Source: Lineolata rhizophorae (lineage: Eukaryota; Ascomycota; Dothideomycetes; Lineolatales; Lineolataceae). From it: DNA of 64,000 bases. This document shows, piece by piece, positions 34,201 through 43,672 of this stretch (position 1 is its first letter; every line of letters begins with the position of its first letter). The stretch covers positions 1,073,371 to 1,137,370 of the forward strand of contig MU001675.1 of the NCBI GenBank assembly GCA_010093515.1, given 5' to 3'. Made by a program: the position numbers and the translations under genes. The notes under the pieces were generated by a model, which worked only from the letters and a program-made list of their open reading frames with translations, had not been told where the DNA came from and did not search any database.

Positions 34201-35174
34201 TTGGTATTGTTCGACGGAGCGACCACGAGACCCAGTTCGGCGAGGGGGTCCGTGAGTGAGAATAGTCGTGGTAGTCTGTCTGGTGGTGGTGTTGTAGATT
34301 CCTTCAAAAGCGTTTCGAGGAGCGTTAAGGTGCTTGCTGCGCCTGAAAAGCCATGGGCCGGCTTCGATCTCCTGAAGGAGCCAAAAGAAGATCCTGCACG
34401 ATGACTCCGCTGCGACAATTGCGACTGTTGTTGAGAGAATGACTGCGCCGAGAAAAATGAGTTTGGCGGCGGTGGTGGGACAACAGGTGTAGGTGGAGCA
34501 GGCTCTGCAAGTGGTATCTTCCTTTGTAGCACGAGGCCTTTCGGAGCTGGAAATGCTCGTTCAACTTCGAACGGTAGACTGACTACATGGCTGCCCCCGT
34601 TCAAAAAGTATATATGGGCCTGGGCCTGGAGCAGCACGACCAAAGCTCGCGATAGGCATTGTTTCTGCAATTGTGCAGTAGCACTCTCCGTAGACGTATC
34701 GTCCTGGGCTCCCGCGGACTGTGGTTGCTTCTGCCGCCTATCTCGCCTCATTGTAGTTTGCGGTCGTAAGAAGCCGTCATCGGACTCCTCAATCGGCACT
34801 CTGAGCCCACTGTTCGTACCTTGTTGATGGGCTAGTGTCGTTTGGTCTTTCGCAGAAGGCACGCGCTTTTCGTCCGCGGGGAACCATGTGAGGAGGGCCT
34901 GCTGGACTCTGGACTTCTCAACCTCGAAGCGGAAGACCTTTTGGACGATACCGCCTCGCGAGTAGACGACGCATTGCTCCGTCGCGAGCACTTCCTCCTC
35001 CTCCTGGCCATCGGGTCCATAGTCGTTGCGGTTGCCATCGTCGTCCAGACTGTTATCGTTGTAGATCTCCCACTGGTAGTGCTCATCGGAGGCGTCCTCG
35101 GGCAAGATCGACTCGGCAACCAGGTAGGGCAGCGCGGAGGGGGTGTGCACGCCCAGTGAGGTGAGGGATGCCAT
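28224..35174 (-). CDS. APC1: Anaphase-promoting complex subunit 1 (APC1 / BimE)
   Basis: The largest scaffold subunit of the APC/C ubiquitin ligase, which drives anaphase and mitotic exit. The Aspergillus nidulans orthologue is BimE. One uninterrupted frame gives 2316 residues from a start in excellent context (GCCACCATGG) to a TGA. Seen: an N-terminal region starting with a conserved LGVHTPSALPYLVAESILP and interrupted by Ser/Gln-rich loops (about 270-700). Proteasome/cyclosome-type repeats lie at about residues 1550-1760, with HAGLLFGLGLNGHLKT, TTGLLGIGLLYYNTQHRRMS and RLAAGFALGFINLGKG. A basic segment near 2050-2160 is followed by a Gly/Ala-rich C-terminal part. Full-length fungal APC1 proteins are of similar size. 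No intron is visible, notable for a 6.95 kb gene here. It shares a 291-base divergent promoter with the gene at 35466. Confidence 0.96.
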   Translation of the reverse strand: MASLTSLGVHTPSALPYLVAESILPEDASDEHYQWEIYNDNSLDDDGNRNDYGPDGQEEEEVLATEQCVVYSRGGIVQKVFRFEVEKSRVQQALLTWFPADEKRVPSAKDQTTLAHQQGTNSGLRVPIEESDDGFLRPQTTMRRDRRQKQPQSAGAQDDTSTESATAQLQKQCLSRALVVLLQAQAHIYFLNGGSHVVSLPFEVERAFPAPKGLVLQRKIPLAEPAPPTPVVPPPPPNSFFSAQSFSQQQSQLSQRSHRAGSSFGSFRRSKPAHGFSGAASTLTLLETLLKESTTPPPDRLPRLFSLTDPLAELGLVVAPSNNTNLNSSISSTTSISSKKLESLERAEELLYMTSRNEIPDIFDHDKDSPPLLVAVTANYETRMWSVWSASYTEQVPLSSLTHDREALTSTAPGRRSSFGPVRTGATTPAVRDFDGANIRESFGGAAGPTTRSKTVPSSFNASTGPDGNNPSQHTFRLSQQGQHPHRRHQSQRESLSQTAEDAFASQIEPEFDLSARQPGVRESRRVSSLLSRADIAAGGGGYERSAFQELASQHQGGGGGGRRGVSFGGPTGHGAGGDRTSFGFSQSIQSQHSQRLRASPPASISRLSISEFDPGNDGNTLEDLATDMDMLTEPGDPLLEDISGVASAGGLFPTVSLRKELVLSRLTAIPMDDPNAMPPFADLAGLRKHYSARVFVVPAQRALANPDPVVGRRWFVHIMQWSTRQHVEIEFGVQRSSIGSRRSSGNQTQSTRLVLMPRGFQRHHGRVDAIKLADGCDMTRVLVLHRSAGSDATYFGLHASWASKLEPLAFTIPVPRLKLFNPFSLAEFGDTQLSPKRSSAAGRSRVISSSSSASSNNAVTAFAFGGASVAGVFDVRLTGDEVPGRRHRLKLSLQPKSGLVSQALGTCRAVLGPGAEAEALTGFWWAGMREVENSKKDGGKGHNDWVLYDAEWFALLAAVASMGVLYLGPEAFGDDSPQQQQQRQHSRTLRSSPAKPTSRQRQPSHQQRSAWDRMWDRECGGSMSPRPWTSPAWAWALDPTRRPKQAQKAAVQSPQTMSGKYGRASSSAVARTGTPSIIAEDPIKNACRDIMLDAVACAKMVVGRKWGQAIAKGLQGRDLRTGLVKMLFALHLLREEGYLTVLAPKPSCPSVVVGDLTPLLAQIGSWLGWGGQRGSWGWERGGYYDISGGTSSKWRFHEAKPVQNGAKRSPPREWKEPPCFFAWLENAVKGVDGPEFSSLLQLVGIGAEEEYGEPTTGTGTSAYAKQLLAEFTPRTCAVTAFFSERNRRRRNDRRSYSAATDVEIMASCGINSVMLDSFVEAVAAPFRDAIVRCQESPPTTWDRSLLRLVGREDLELLMSTKVDWVRDTQVSVAGATNAASRDVRSICRSAEQVEATPMSPEADRFMITRLIFSEDRRFVEAAKLLNPMRQAVAECVPDPSWSEADHFDAQKAVMQWVMVRTFSLPLGHAMLLFDSKKPLLTERYHIHGFNTSCLMKPMENVVMAERLNYTEEKQGWAYFHIGVSAGLAISRNAEGIDTGWIMFNKPEDLSHRHAGLLFGLGLNGHLKTIAKRLSFKYLTPKHTMTSIGLLLGLSVSFLGTMDTLVTRLLSVHIVRMLPPGAAELNLSPHIQTTGLLGIGLLYYNTQHRRMSEVMLSEIEHVTLSDAPESADTLRDEGYRLAAGFALGFINLGKGKDLRGLHDMRLIERLLAVAVGTKPVDAVHILDQATAGATIAIALIFLKTGDQAVARKVDVPDTVPQFDYVRSDIFLLRTLAKHLILWDGIHATPGWIAQNLPKAYADNYDLSGIRVLRSEHLPFFNILTGLLWAISLRYAGSGDAVVRDFLLGYLDHFIRLCHLPAIKYDARLTRNTVRNSQDLVALAAATVMSGTGDLAVLRRLRLLHGRVGPDVPFGSHMASHLAIGALFLAGGTHAFGNSNLAVASLVLAFYPLFPLTVHDNKAHLQAFRHFWVLAAEPRCLVVREVETRRAISVGVVVRLKKETLTQEVNSTIKKAGKARKGTQQQAKIQKQPAKPRTLHLTAPCLLPPLSAIASIQTTSSDHWPVKLDLARNPAHAAAFARTQTLPVRRRPAHTLASAPSSQSLVAIKSSKRAKSRSTTRTIFSSALRAADETRAAHDARASGSLAPLAVGAGAWQWIFEDLSALREFNQPGAAARVVGWAGAGAAESWGVSGGGWGAGSGRFGGGIGGVSGAGAGPTAGGAGAAVLDATPGEVDDALMVRKALRTWRWEGLWGIRVLLAWKEGVEALEEAGGRAGGGTRWLGGEMLGRVEADIGGWAERVREVDGEAGEEDVDMG

Positions 35175-35465
35175 GGTGGCCGGGGGCGACGTCGGACGAA
35201 AACGTGTAAGAGCAGATTAGTCGAGCGCGCATAGTTGAGACGTGTCCATCAATGAGGTAGAAAGGACAGGAAGGCGCGCGTGGAGGCGGGCTTGTCCTGC
35301 CTCGCTCGTGCTTCCAGTGCCAGTCGCGTCGGGACACTGCCAAAATCCGCTCACCGCCTGCGCTACCGCCCCGCGCAAACGACACCCCGACCCAACCCTG
35401 TCCTGGCAACTTCTCAACCCCAGGCATCGCGTTTCCACCTCTCTCTGTCGGCCACTCACATCGCC
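35175..35465. promoter_or_regulatory. 291-base divergent promoter between APC1 and the Nup37-like gene
   Basis: Both start codons face outward from this short interval, so the two genes must share it as promoter and 5' leaders. No TATA-like box is obvious on either strand. I could not name specific factor sites. Confidence 0.7.
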
Positions 35466-38021
35466 ATGTTGGACCCGTTAGAACCGTGTGTGTCGCGCCA
35501 CGGTCGTGCGCTCCAGATAAGGTACGGGGAACCCAGCTATTTCTACCCGTGAGTGCAATTGAAGATCTGTGGCTAACTTTGTGTACCTAGCTACGACCTC
35601 CCGTACCGTGTCCACGCGGCGCGTCTCTACCCCCTGAAATCCCCCAACGGCTCCAGCGTAATCGTCTATGGTCATACGAATGGCCTCGGCATTATGTGGC
35701 GCGGCGGACGCGCGCGCAGGCGTCCACAGCAGCGAGCACCTCCCGCTGCAAAGGCGCCCCCCAAGGTGAACGGTACGGGCTCCGGTTCTGGTGCCAGTAG
35801 TGCCGACACTATCATGATAGACGACTCGGACGACGATAATAGCGCGCCACTCTCTGCTTCTAGTAGCAAGCGTAGGGACCCGGCTACCTGGGCGACTACC
35901 TACGATGATGCCGCGTTTGAAACTGAGGAAGACGAATACGATGCCGAGAAACCCTACGCGCCCATCGTAGAGCAGATCGATGTGCCGCTCGGTACTGCGG
36001 TACTGCATCTCTCCATACCGCCGGTCCCAGTGGATGCGATGCCGAGTCTGCGCCCCGCGAACTGGACGCCGTCAATATTAAACCAGCGCATCGTGGTTGC
36101 CGTCGCCTGCTCAGATTGCAGCGTGCGCGTTGTAAGCGTACCGCTGTGGCCGCCGCCGGCAGATGCCAAAGCGAAGGGGATGCTGGGTGAGGAGGTCGTG
36201 ACAATTGGCGGCATGCAGAGTCAGGATTTGCCAACTGGCGTGGCACTTACCTGGACGGCGAGGCAGCCGCTCGTGAGTTCGAGTTGGGACGAAGATAGCG
36301 TCTATGACGAGAACAGCGACGACGCGCCAACGATTCTCGCTAGCACAGAAGAGCCCGAAGTACCTCGCCAATGGGATCTCCTCGTTGCCTCCGTTAACAC
36401 GGACTTGACCGGCTTACTCACTATCTCCCGCCTCCCACTCATCAACCAACAAAACAATCATCAAACATTGTCAACAGAGTCTATGCTTCCCTTCCGTTCC
36501 TTGGTACTCCCTTCTCCCCCGATTAGCATCGCTTTCAGCCCCTCCGTATGCCCCTCCCGCCGCCACACGCACCTTGTCGTCCCCGACTCCGCCGGTTCCG
36601 TTCGCGTCTACGATCCGCTCTTGCCGGGCCGTGGCCAATCTGGCCCCGGAACCCGTCCACAATCTCGCCGTACTGAAGATGGAACTGCTAGCGCATATTC
36701 TGGCTCGCGAGACCTCGACAGCGGCAGCGGCGCTTGGGTCGCAGCTTTCCGCACACCGTTCGACGCTGGCAGCGGTGCGGATGTGGCGCGGCTTAATATG
36801 GTGGCACCCGCGACGGCGCGGCGCAGGCGCATACTCGACGCGGTGTGGGTCGGACATGGATCGGCGATTATGGTGTTGATGGCAGATGGTGGGTGGGGCA
36901 TCTGGGACGTGGTCCTCAAGGATCCGAAGGCACTCGACCCATCTCACGCTTCCCGTCGGAGCGTCACTAAAGCGCTCAAGCCCTCCTCCCCTGCGACTGG
37001 TTTCGCCGCTGAGGGCTACCTCCCCGGCACCGCCACGCCGAGTAGCACGGACGAGCGTGCCGGCGCCACGGAATTAGAGGCCCGCTCCCGGGGCAGTGGT
37101 GGCGCCTCGCGCAAAGACAAAACCGCATTCAGCCTTGCGCCTATGACACCCAATACTCGCCGCTCCAAGGAAACATCTGCCCTCTTCGCTCCCACTGCCC
37201 CCTCTGCAGCCTCCCCCGGCACATCCTTCAGCGGCTCGACGCATACCGCAGTCTTCGCTCCGCCGACGGGTGGTCTCGCCGTCCTTGCTACGCCTCCAGT
37301 GGTTGGGCCCGCTGCAGCCGCCGCGGCAGCAGCGGGTAATGCCTCATTCGGCAGCCCCGCCGGTTCATTCAATTTCGGCGCGTTTGGCGGGACCGGTGCC
37401 GGTAGCAGTAGCACGAGAGCACGCGTCGCGTCCCCGCAGAAACCGGACGAGGCCGTCACAGTATGGCTCTCTGGCCCGGATCGGGCGTGGCGTGTAGCGC
37501 ACCTGGGCGCGCTGAGAGCGAAGCTAAGCACCTCTACGACGACCGGGAGCGGTGCGAAGGGGGGCGCGGCTCCAACCTCAGGCTCCGCGGTCGCGAGTGC
37601 GGCGGCGGGGTTCTCGAGGCTGGACGCTGTGCCGCCGACGTTGAGGGGGGAGAACTGCAAGTGGGTGGAACAGCTCCCGCCGGCGGATGCAACGGCGAGG
37701 GCGTTGGGCGTGAGGGGGGATGTGCTGGTTTTGGGGGAGTCGAGAGTGGGTATTCTGGGGGGTGTGGGGAGTGGATTTGGCGCGGGGATGGGGTTCGGGG
37801 GCGCAGGTGAGGAGGGAGGGAGTGGGTTGTTTGGGCGGCGGGGTTTGGAGGCTAGGGAAAGGGAGAGGGAACGCGAGAGGGAGAGGGAGAAGCAGGGAGA
37901 TATGGGATTGCTTGCTAGAGGGGAGTTGGGACTGGAGGGCGTGGGTAGGTTGGTTGATGGGTTGGCCGGTGGAAGTGGGGGCGGGAGCGGTGGTGGGAGG
38001 AGGGTGGGGTTTGCTATTTGA
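35466..38021 (+). CDS. Beta-propeller-like protein, possible nucleoporin Nup37
   Basis: Two exons, 35466-35548 and 35591-38021, with a 42-base intron (GTGAGT..TAG) that keeps the frame, giving 837 residues. Exon 1 (MLDPLEPCVSRHGRALQIRY) joins smoothly to YDLPYRVHAARLYP, a conserved-looking N-terminus. Several segments look like propeller strands: VIVYGHTNGLGIMWRG, RIVVAVACSDCSVRVVSVPLW, HLVVPDSAGSVRVYDPLL and DAVWVGHGSAIMVLMADGGWGIWDV. An acidic loop (TIMIDDSDDDN) follows the first strands. The C-terminal 400 residues are Ser/Gly/Ala-rich with an Arg-Glu repeat. Filamentous-fungal Nup37 is, from memory, a propeller followed by a long C-terminal extension, which fits. I cannot confirm the assignment without a profile search. 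The gene call is firm and the name is tentative. Confidence 0.8.
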
Positions 38022-39137
38022 GCTGAGTTCGTGAAGAATTCGAGGACTTGGTCCTTAGAAGAACAAGGTTGGTATCCCCAGGCGGTACGGCTTCTGAGTG
38101 CTTCTAACTTTTCGGGGTCTAGAAGCTGAATGAATTGGTGAGAATAGGCTGTAGGATACCCTAAGTTCTCCTTTCTCTTTCCTGTTCTGCCTGTTTTGCG
38201 AATTGTGTATAACCAACCTGAAGTTTGCATCTGGAGGGATACGGCAATCAAAAAGTAATAGAGCACTCCTGAGTGCTATAGTTTATTTTGTCTTGGTGTT
38301 ATTAGTCACCAAGAGTGAGTTACTCCGTAGGTTGTTACTTTTCTTTTCTTTTCGCCCTAATTCGAAGCACAAACATACCCGCGTTGCAAGGTGGAGCACA
38401 GTGGCGAGGACCTTCCCTGATGCTCAGTATTCAACGCGGGACATTGATCAAAAGCCGGCCTCTCCAGCATCTTCGTAGCTCTCTCTCATCTGGCTGTGGT
38501 CAGGTGGGGTAAGGGACTCAAAACCGCTGGGTGGTGGCCGTGCAGCTATCTGGACTAAGTCGCTTCTCTGAGGAGGACCGCGCGCTTGAATTTGGTGGCG
38601 AACATGTGTGCGCGTGGTGCGAGAGGAGTGATGGAAGCTGCGACATTTTTTGGACAAGGCAAATCAAGGGTCTGAAGGGTTGTCGGGTAAATGGTGATAA
38701 TCGAAAAGACTGTTCTCAAGGTGTCTTGAAATCTTATCTTTGAAGACGAGTGCGCCCTTCCTACAAGCGTGAGATTCCGTAATCGTACTGCTCTGCGTTT
38801 ACGTAGCGTGGATGTGCCTAGCATTGGTACTTACCGAATGTCGACATTCGTAAGACTAAATCTATTCGGTTGGGTTGCTTATCTTGGCGCAGAGTTCCTA
38901 TCTTTCGTAATTAAATTGCCGAATGAAAGGGCCCCATTCGGACGCACTAATGCCCGAAATCGACAAGCCGACCGCGTGGACAACAGGGATAAGGGAGTAG
39001 AAGACTACAGTGCCACTTCACATCTACGGGTAGCTATTAAATTTTATCTTCTGCTAACATGGCGTTCAAGCTTCCTGCTCCGCGGTCTACACGACACGAC
39101 TCGAGTGACGACTGTGCGACGCTCTAATCCTCCAAAA
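38022..39137. other. Intergenic, no gene seen
   Basis: 1.1 kb between the Nup37-like stop and the secreted-protein start. The frame of the next gene stays open back to about 38769. That upstream part lacks a signal peptide or family character, so I treat it as 5' leader. Confidence 0.55.
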
Positions 39138-40796
39138 ATGGCCATTGCAGCATTGAAGGCCTGGTTCTCCATCGCTCTTCTCTTATCGGCCACCCTCACG
39201 TCCCAGGCTGCGGCGCTTGAGCCTAGCGGCACCATATCTAAACAAGCCCCTCATCAAACCGTACACAATGCTGCTCATATCTTCAATGCGCTTCACTCGT
39301 CGATGCGCCAATGGGGTTCGTCCATTAACCACAACGGGCAGTCCTTCTTCCTCGCTAGCGTTCCTGCGCATACGCAGTTCTACCATGGAACCTCCATCGA
39401 CTGGCCCGTGACGGGAATGGAATGGCTCGCCTTCGAGCCAGAGCACGCGCTGCTCTTCGCACGACGGTTTCCTCCAAATGATACCAGTTACGCTACAGAT
39501 TCAATTTTGCGCAAACAAGGACCACAGAAACAGCAGCGCGAGGGCCAGGACCAAAGGACCCTGCCAACGCACCCAGCTAAGGCGAGGCTTCTCGCCCAGG
39601 AACAGTTCTTGAACGACGGCAGGAAGAAACCGCCCCACCACGTGCCTTCCGAGCCGGGCTTCCTACATGTGTATCGCACAAGGCATCCCCTCCGTCTGCT
39701 CTACCTCGACGGGCTCTCCGCGGGCAAGACCACCAACGGCACGCTCGACAGCCAGGACCTGATCCTCCTCCAGACCGCGCTGCCGCACTCGCCCTTTTGG
39801 GACTTTGAGCGCGCGCATCAGCTCTGCGACTTGGCGCGCACGTCCTGGGACGGGCGCGTGGACGGCTTTTTGCGCATGGAGGCGGGGTTCGAGGTCATCC
39901 TGTGCGAGTTCGAAAAGCACCTGGACACGGTGAGGATTGGTCGGGCGGGGGGCGGGAAGGAACCCGGGTTCTGGGCGGCGGCGGGAGACATGTTTAGCTA
40001 TTGGAGGGCGGTGACGGATCGCTATTGGGGGATTGGGGGCGAGAGGGTGAAGTTGGGGTATGAGAGGTTCGTGAGCGTGTATGCGGATGAAGACGTGGAT
40101 TTGTGGGATGGTGGAAAGGCGAAAATGCCTAGGTTGGGTAATGTGTCACGGGAAGTGAGGGAAAAATTGAAGGCAGAGGTCGATGCGATGGTGATGGGGG
40201 AGCCAAATCCATGGGTCGGCTTGGAGAAGGGAGAGGGTGTAAATTGGCAGGAAGTGGTGGATTTGATCGTGCGGAGATATGCGGACAGGTTGAAGTTTAT
40301 GGTCGGAGAGGATGTTGTCTCGCAGCCGAAGGACCTGCACGCGGAGCTGGACCGCGCTGTGAGGCCCTTTCTGGACTACGATGCGCGCGACATGGAGGCC
40401 GAGGAGTGGAGATGTACGACACACTTCTTACCATGGGATGCGGACGAGGACACTCTAGCCGCCCGCGCTGTGATGGATGTATCGAAACGTATATGCGGTA
40501 CGCTTCTCGTAGCACATAACCTGACTTTGTCCGCGGCAGATGACAGCAATAGCATGGCTCAAGGAAAAGCCACAATGTCGGCCAAGAACTTGAAGGCGTT
40601 AATTGAATACCTGGACTGGACGGTGTGGAAGGAGTGTGGTGGATGCGGGTATGACGAAGTGTGCTTTGTACCGATTTGGCCGTATGGCACGAAAGAAGAC
40701 CATGAGAACCCGGGATGCGCGAATGCGAGCGAACTGGTGAGCAAGACGGGATATTGGGGTAGAATTTGGCCTCCGCGGAATGAGACAGAAGGCTGA
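39138..40796 (+). CDS. Secreted protein of unknown function (552 aa)
   Basis: I do not recognise a functional domain, although the phrase MEWLAFEPEHALLFARR recalls an uncharacterised family widespread in ascomycetes. The ATG at 39138 is chosen because it opens a clear signal peptide (MAIAALKAWFSIALLLSATL, then Ala-rich). An in-frame ATG at 38820 or other upstream codons would bury it. The mature protein has about four potential N-glycosylation sites (NDT, NGT, NLT, NAS). It has a Cys-rich C-terminal segment (WKECGGCGYDEVCFVPIW), as expected for a protein maturing in the secretory pathway. A 42-base in-frame stretch near 40499-40540 begins GTACGC and ends GCAG with a CTGAC inside. It could be a very short intron, and removing it would delete 14 residues without shifting frame. 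No membrane span is seen after the signal. Confidence 0.85.
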   Translation: MAIAALKAWFSIALLLSATLTSQAAALEPSGTISKQAPHQTVHNAAHIFNALHSSMRQWGSSINHNGQSFFLASVPAHTQFYHGTSIDWPVTGMEWLAFEPEHALLFARRFPPNDTSYATDSILRKQGPQKQQREGQDQRTLPTHPAKARLLAQEQFLNDGRKKPPHHVPSEPGFLHVYRTRHPLRLLYLDGLSAGKTTNGTLDSQDLILLQTALPHSPFWDFERAHQLCDLARTSWDGRVDGFLRMEAGFEVILCEFEKHLDTVRIGRAGGGKEPGFWAAAGDMFSYWRAVTDRYWGIGGERVKLGYERFVSVYADEDVDLWDGGKAKMPRLGNVSREVREKLKAEVDAMVMGEPNPWVGLEKGEGVNWQEVVDLIVRRYADRLKFMVGEDVVSQPKDLHAELDRAVRPFLDYDARDMEAEEWRCTTHFLPWDADEDTLAARAVMDVSKRICGTLLVAHNLTLSAADDSNSMAQGKATMSAKNLKALIEYLDWTVWKECGGCGYDEVCFVPIWPYGTKEDHENPGCANASELVSKTGYWGRIWPPRNETEG

Positions 40797-42353
40797 CTGG
40801 GCAAGCGTAGAGGTGGAGTTATAAAGTTCCTGATATTCTTAGTAGAGTCTTTTTTTTTTTTTCTTGACCTTTGGTCTGAGGTGAGTGCTCGGTGATACGT
40901 ACGCACTTGGATAACGCTTGGTCGTTTTATTGAGGTGAAGTCACTTCTACGGACTTCCCTATTCGGTCTTTCACTTTGTTTCGCCTGATTTTGTTTCTAA
41001 ATTTTAAGAGTGGAGTTGTTGCGCCCGACTAGGCGATTGAAGAGATTGGCAAATTCATTGATCACTTTTGTCGATAAAGAGTGAAGCCACCCGTCAAGAG
41101 ACGAAGGCCCAGAACACGGAGTGTCCGAGGAACCTAGAGCCGAGCCGCTTACTAGCTTTCGCGCTAGCGCTCCAACACTTCAGCTCCCCACAACAGTCTA
41201 TCTGAGTCACTTCGTCATAGCTCATCGAGTCCAGATCGCATGGGAGAAATGGACTTTCCGATAAACTTCATCGCTTCGTCGATGAGTTTGCGCGAGGTCC
41301 TCTTGATTGCATGGAGTGCGCACCCCAAGGCTAACAGACTCGACCCCTCGATGCCCCCTTAACCTGGAGTCTAGACAAGCCTCGCCCATCGCGTGGCTGG
41401 CTGCTCTTCCAATAGCGGCTCGGCCGCCAGCGTATCTGGCACCCGTTTAGGACAGACTGCATGCCCAAAATGGTAATTTCAAGAGAATTCCCAAGCACGG
41501 TGAACGCGTTCTAAGCCCAGGATAAGGTAGGGATAGTCTCTGCGACGGGTCGTCCCGCTTCTTGCCGTTTCTTATCCTCCGTGGATAGAAGACAGCTTGG
41601 CTAGACCTACGCCACAGGTGGATGAAACTACACGGCGCCGCGGGTCGGGCGGCACTAGAAGCCCGAAGGCACGCGAGAGAGAACACTGTGGCCGAAATAT
41701 AGGCGTAGCTTTTTACGCTAGGTGGAGCTTTTTGGGGACGCCTAGTTCTGTTGTGGGGACCAATTAACTCTCCAGCCAGCCAAACAACGCCCAGAACGTA
41801 AGACACTTTGTGTTCCTGGAAGTAGTCTCGTCTTAGTTCCGGCAGCATGATTCGCCTTTCACTTCAACTGGCTAGCCCTCGGTCTGGCCAGCAGAGACTA
41901 CAAGCAACATATTCAGCCACGGTACTCGGGATAGGCGATCCTAGACCCTGCTCATGCGCAGAGATTGTGGAAATTGTCTCATCTACATCGTTTTTTCGAA
42001 GTCATCTCGCTAGTTGCTTAAGCATCAGCCGCTTAACCTGAAGGCTTCACGCCACGAGAGCCAGGGTGTTTTCGGTGTCTCCGACTCTTTCTAAAGGGGA
42101 GAAAGGCCTCCTTTCTAGCCTTTCATCTCCACTTCGTACATTCTCAGCATATATAAAGCAAACGAGAATCCATCTTCAACACGTAGCTGCGCTCAAGAGC
42201 ACAACTCCAAGTTCACAAACATATTCTGGCAAATAGCCTCCCTTTCCTATATCTGATCTTTCCACCGCCTCTGCTCTTCCATTATTTACCAATTCTACCA
42301 TCCGTCGTTCCTTATCAACAAAGTTACTCTCTACGCCACCTCTCGACATCGCA
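40797..42353. other. Intergenic, no gene seen
   Basis: 1.56 kb. It starts with a T12-type run near 40851 (3' flank of the secreted-protein gene). A 133-codon frame on the minus strand (41848-41447) has no family features and I treat it as chance. The final 300 bases are CT-rich and probably the promoter and leader of the next gene. Confidence 0.5.
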
Positions 42354-43672
42354 ATGGCCCCCCTCATGGATTCCACCGCCGTCCTCTCGTACGTCCTTCC
42401 CATCCAATCCACTCAACCGCCGCTACTTTTTCCACTAATCCGCCCTCTCTCTAGCCCCTCCGCCGAGAGCACTCTCGCCGACACTGCCGCCGCCGACGTC
42501 ACTTCCGTGAACGGCGTGTCCTGGCCGCCGCTGCCGAAGTCGCGTACGCAGTTGCCTTCCTACTTGCTTCCGAAGACTCGGCTGCCGGCTCCGCAAAAGA
42601 CGGACCGCATCTTCCAATGCGAGATTCCGTTCCGACCCAAGAAGTTCCCCAAGATCCACCAGGCGTTGCCGTTCCCGGAGGAGCTGCTCGACGTGATTGG
42701 GTGGATCGATGCGTATATTGATCGGGCGGCGGCCCTGGCTATGATGGAGAGGGAGGTGAGTGAACCCAATTGTGTTTCTTGTGGCGGCACTTAGTAGAAA
42801 TTGGAGGGCTAACATATGTATCTTACTTGGGGACAACATAGCAACTCGACGAGGCCTCCGACCACCTCAAGGGCCTCGATGCCGAGAACAAGCTCCTTAA
42901 TGAGCGGCTCACAAGCGCCCTCGAGCAGGCCGACACGTGGAAGGACAAGTATGCCGAGGCGGACAGCAAGCGCGTAGCCGCCGAAGTGCAAAAGAAGTGC
43001 GTCGAAGACAACCTGGCGGGTGCGAACGCCAAGATCAAGGACCTCGAATCGCGCCTCAAGACGGCCGAGGACGAGTACATGACGCAGCTCAAGGACAATG
43101 ACGCGCTGCGCAACAACAAGCGCAAGCTGGAAGAGGCGCTCCAGGCCGCCGACAAGAAGGCTTTTGACGTCCTCAAAAGGCTAGAGAAGGAGCACGCCGA
43201 CCACATGGAGGACCACAAGGAGCTCGACGCCCGCGACGAGCAGTTGCGCAAAAAGGACGAGATGTTGGGGACGCTGCGGAAAGAGAACGGCGCGCTGACC
43301 AAGCGGACGGGCGCGCTCGAGGCGGAGCTCTCTAACCTCGAGGGCCGGCTCGCCAAGACGCGCTGCGACAAGGAGGAAGTCGAGAAGAAGCTCGAGGAGG
43401 CGCGTAAGGCGAAGGACGAGCTCACATGCCAACTCAACGGGCAGCGCGTCGCGAACGCGGATCTTGGCGCTCAGCTCAAGGAGAAGGAGAGGGACGTCAG
43501 GGATCTGACGGATCAAAAGAAAGGCCTCTTAGACAACATCGCGCAGTTGCACAAAGATGTCGAGGATGCGAGGGAGGACCTTGACAGGGAGAGGGCGATG
43601 ACGAGTGGGCATTGGGGAAAGCTGGAGGCTATTAGGGTGGACGGTGGGTGGGTGCATCCCCCAAACGCTTAG
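42354..43672 (+). CDS. Coiled-coil protein of unknown function (388 aa)
   Basis: Three exons: 42354-42388, 42455-42755 and 42842-43672. Intron 1 (66 bases, GTACGT..CTAG, CTAAT branch site) is also a multiple of three without stops. Retention would therefore add 22 residues; I favour splicing because all three signals are present. Intron 2 (86 bases, GTGAGT..ATAG with CTAAC) is needed to join the halves. The N-terminal ~115 residues hold a Pro-rich segment and an ordered-looking patch (FPKIHQALPFPEELLDVIGW). Residues about 110-375 form one long, highly charged coiled coil (for example LESRLKTAEDEYMTQLKDND). The C-terminus has no tail domain. Coiled-coil composition alone gives only weak similarity to myosin tails and SMC arms, so I assign no function. 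Confidence 0.85.

Noticed and set aside
37016-38266. 416-codon frame antisense to the Nup37-like gene
   Set aside because: A shadow of the plus-strand coding frame, Pro/Ser/Leu-rich. The plus strand has the spliced conserved N-terminus.
41447-41848. 133-codon minus-strand frame
   Set aside because: It is short and isolated, with no recognisable motif and no promoter or splice signals; probably chance.
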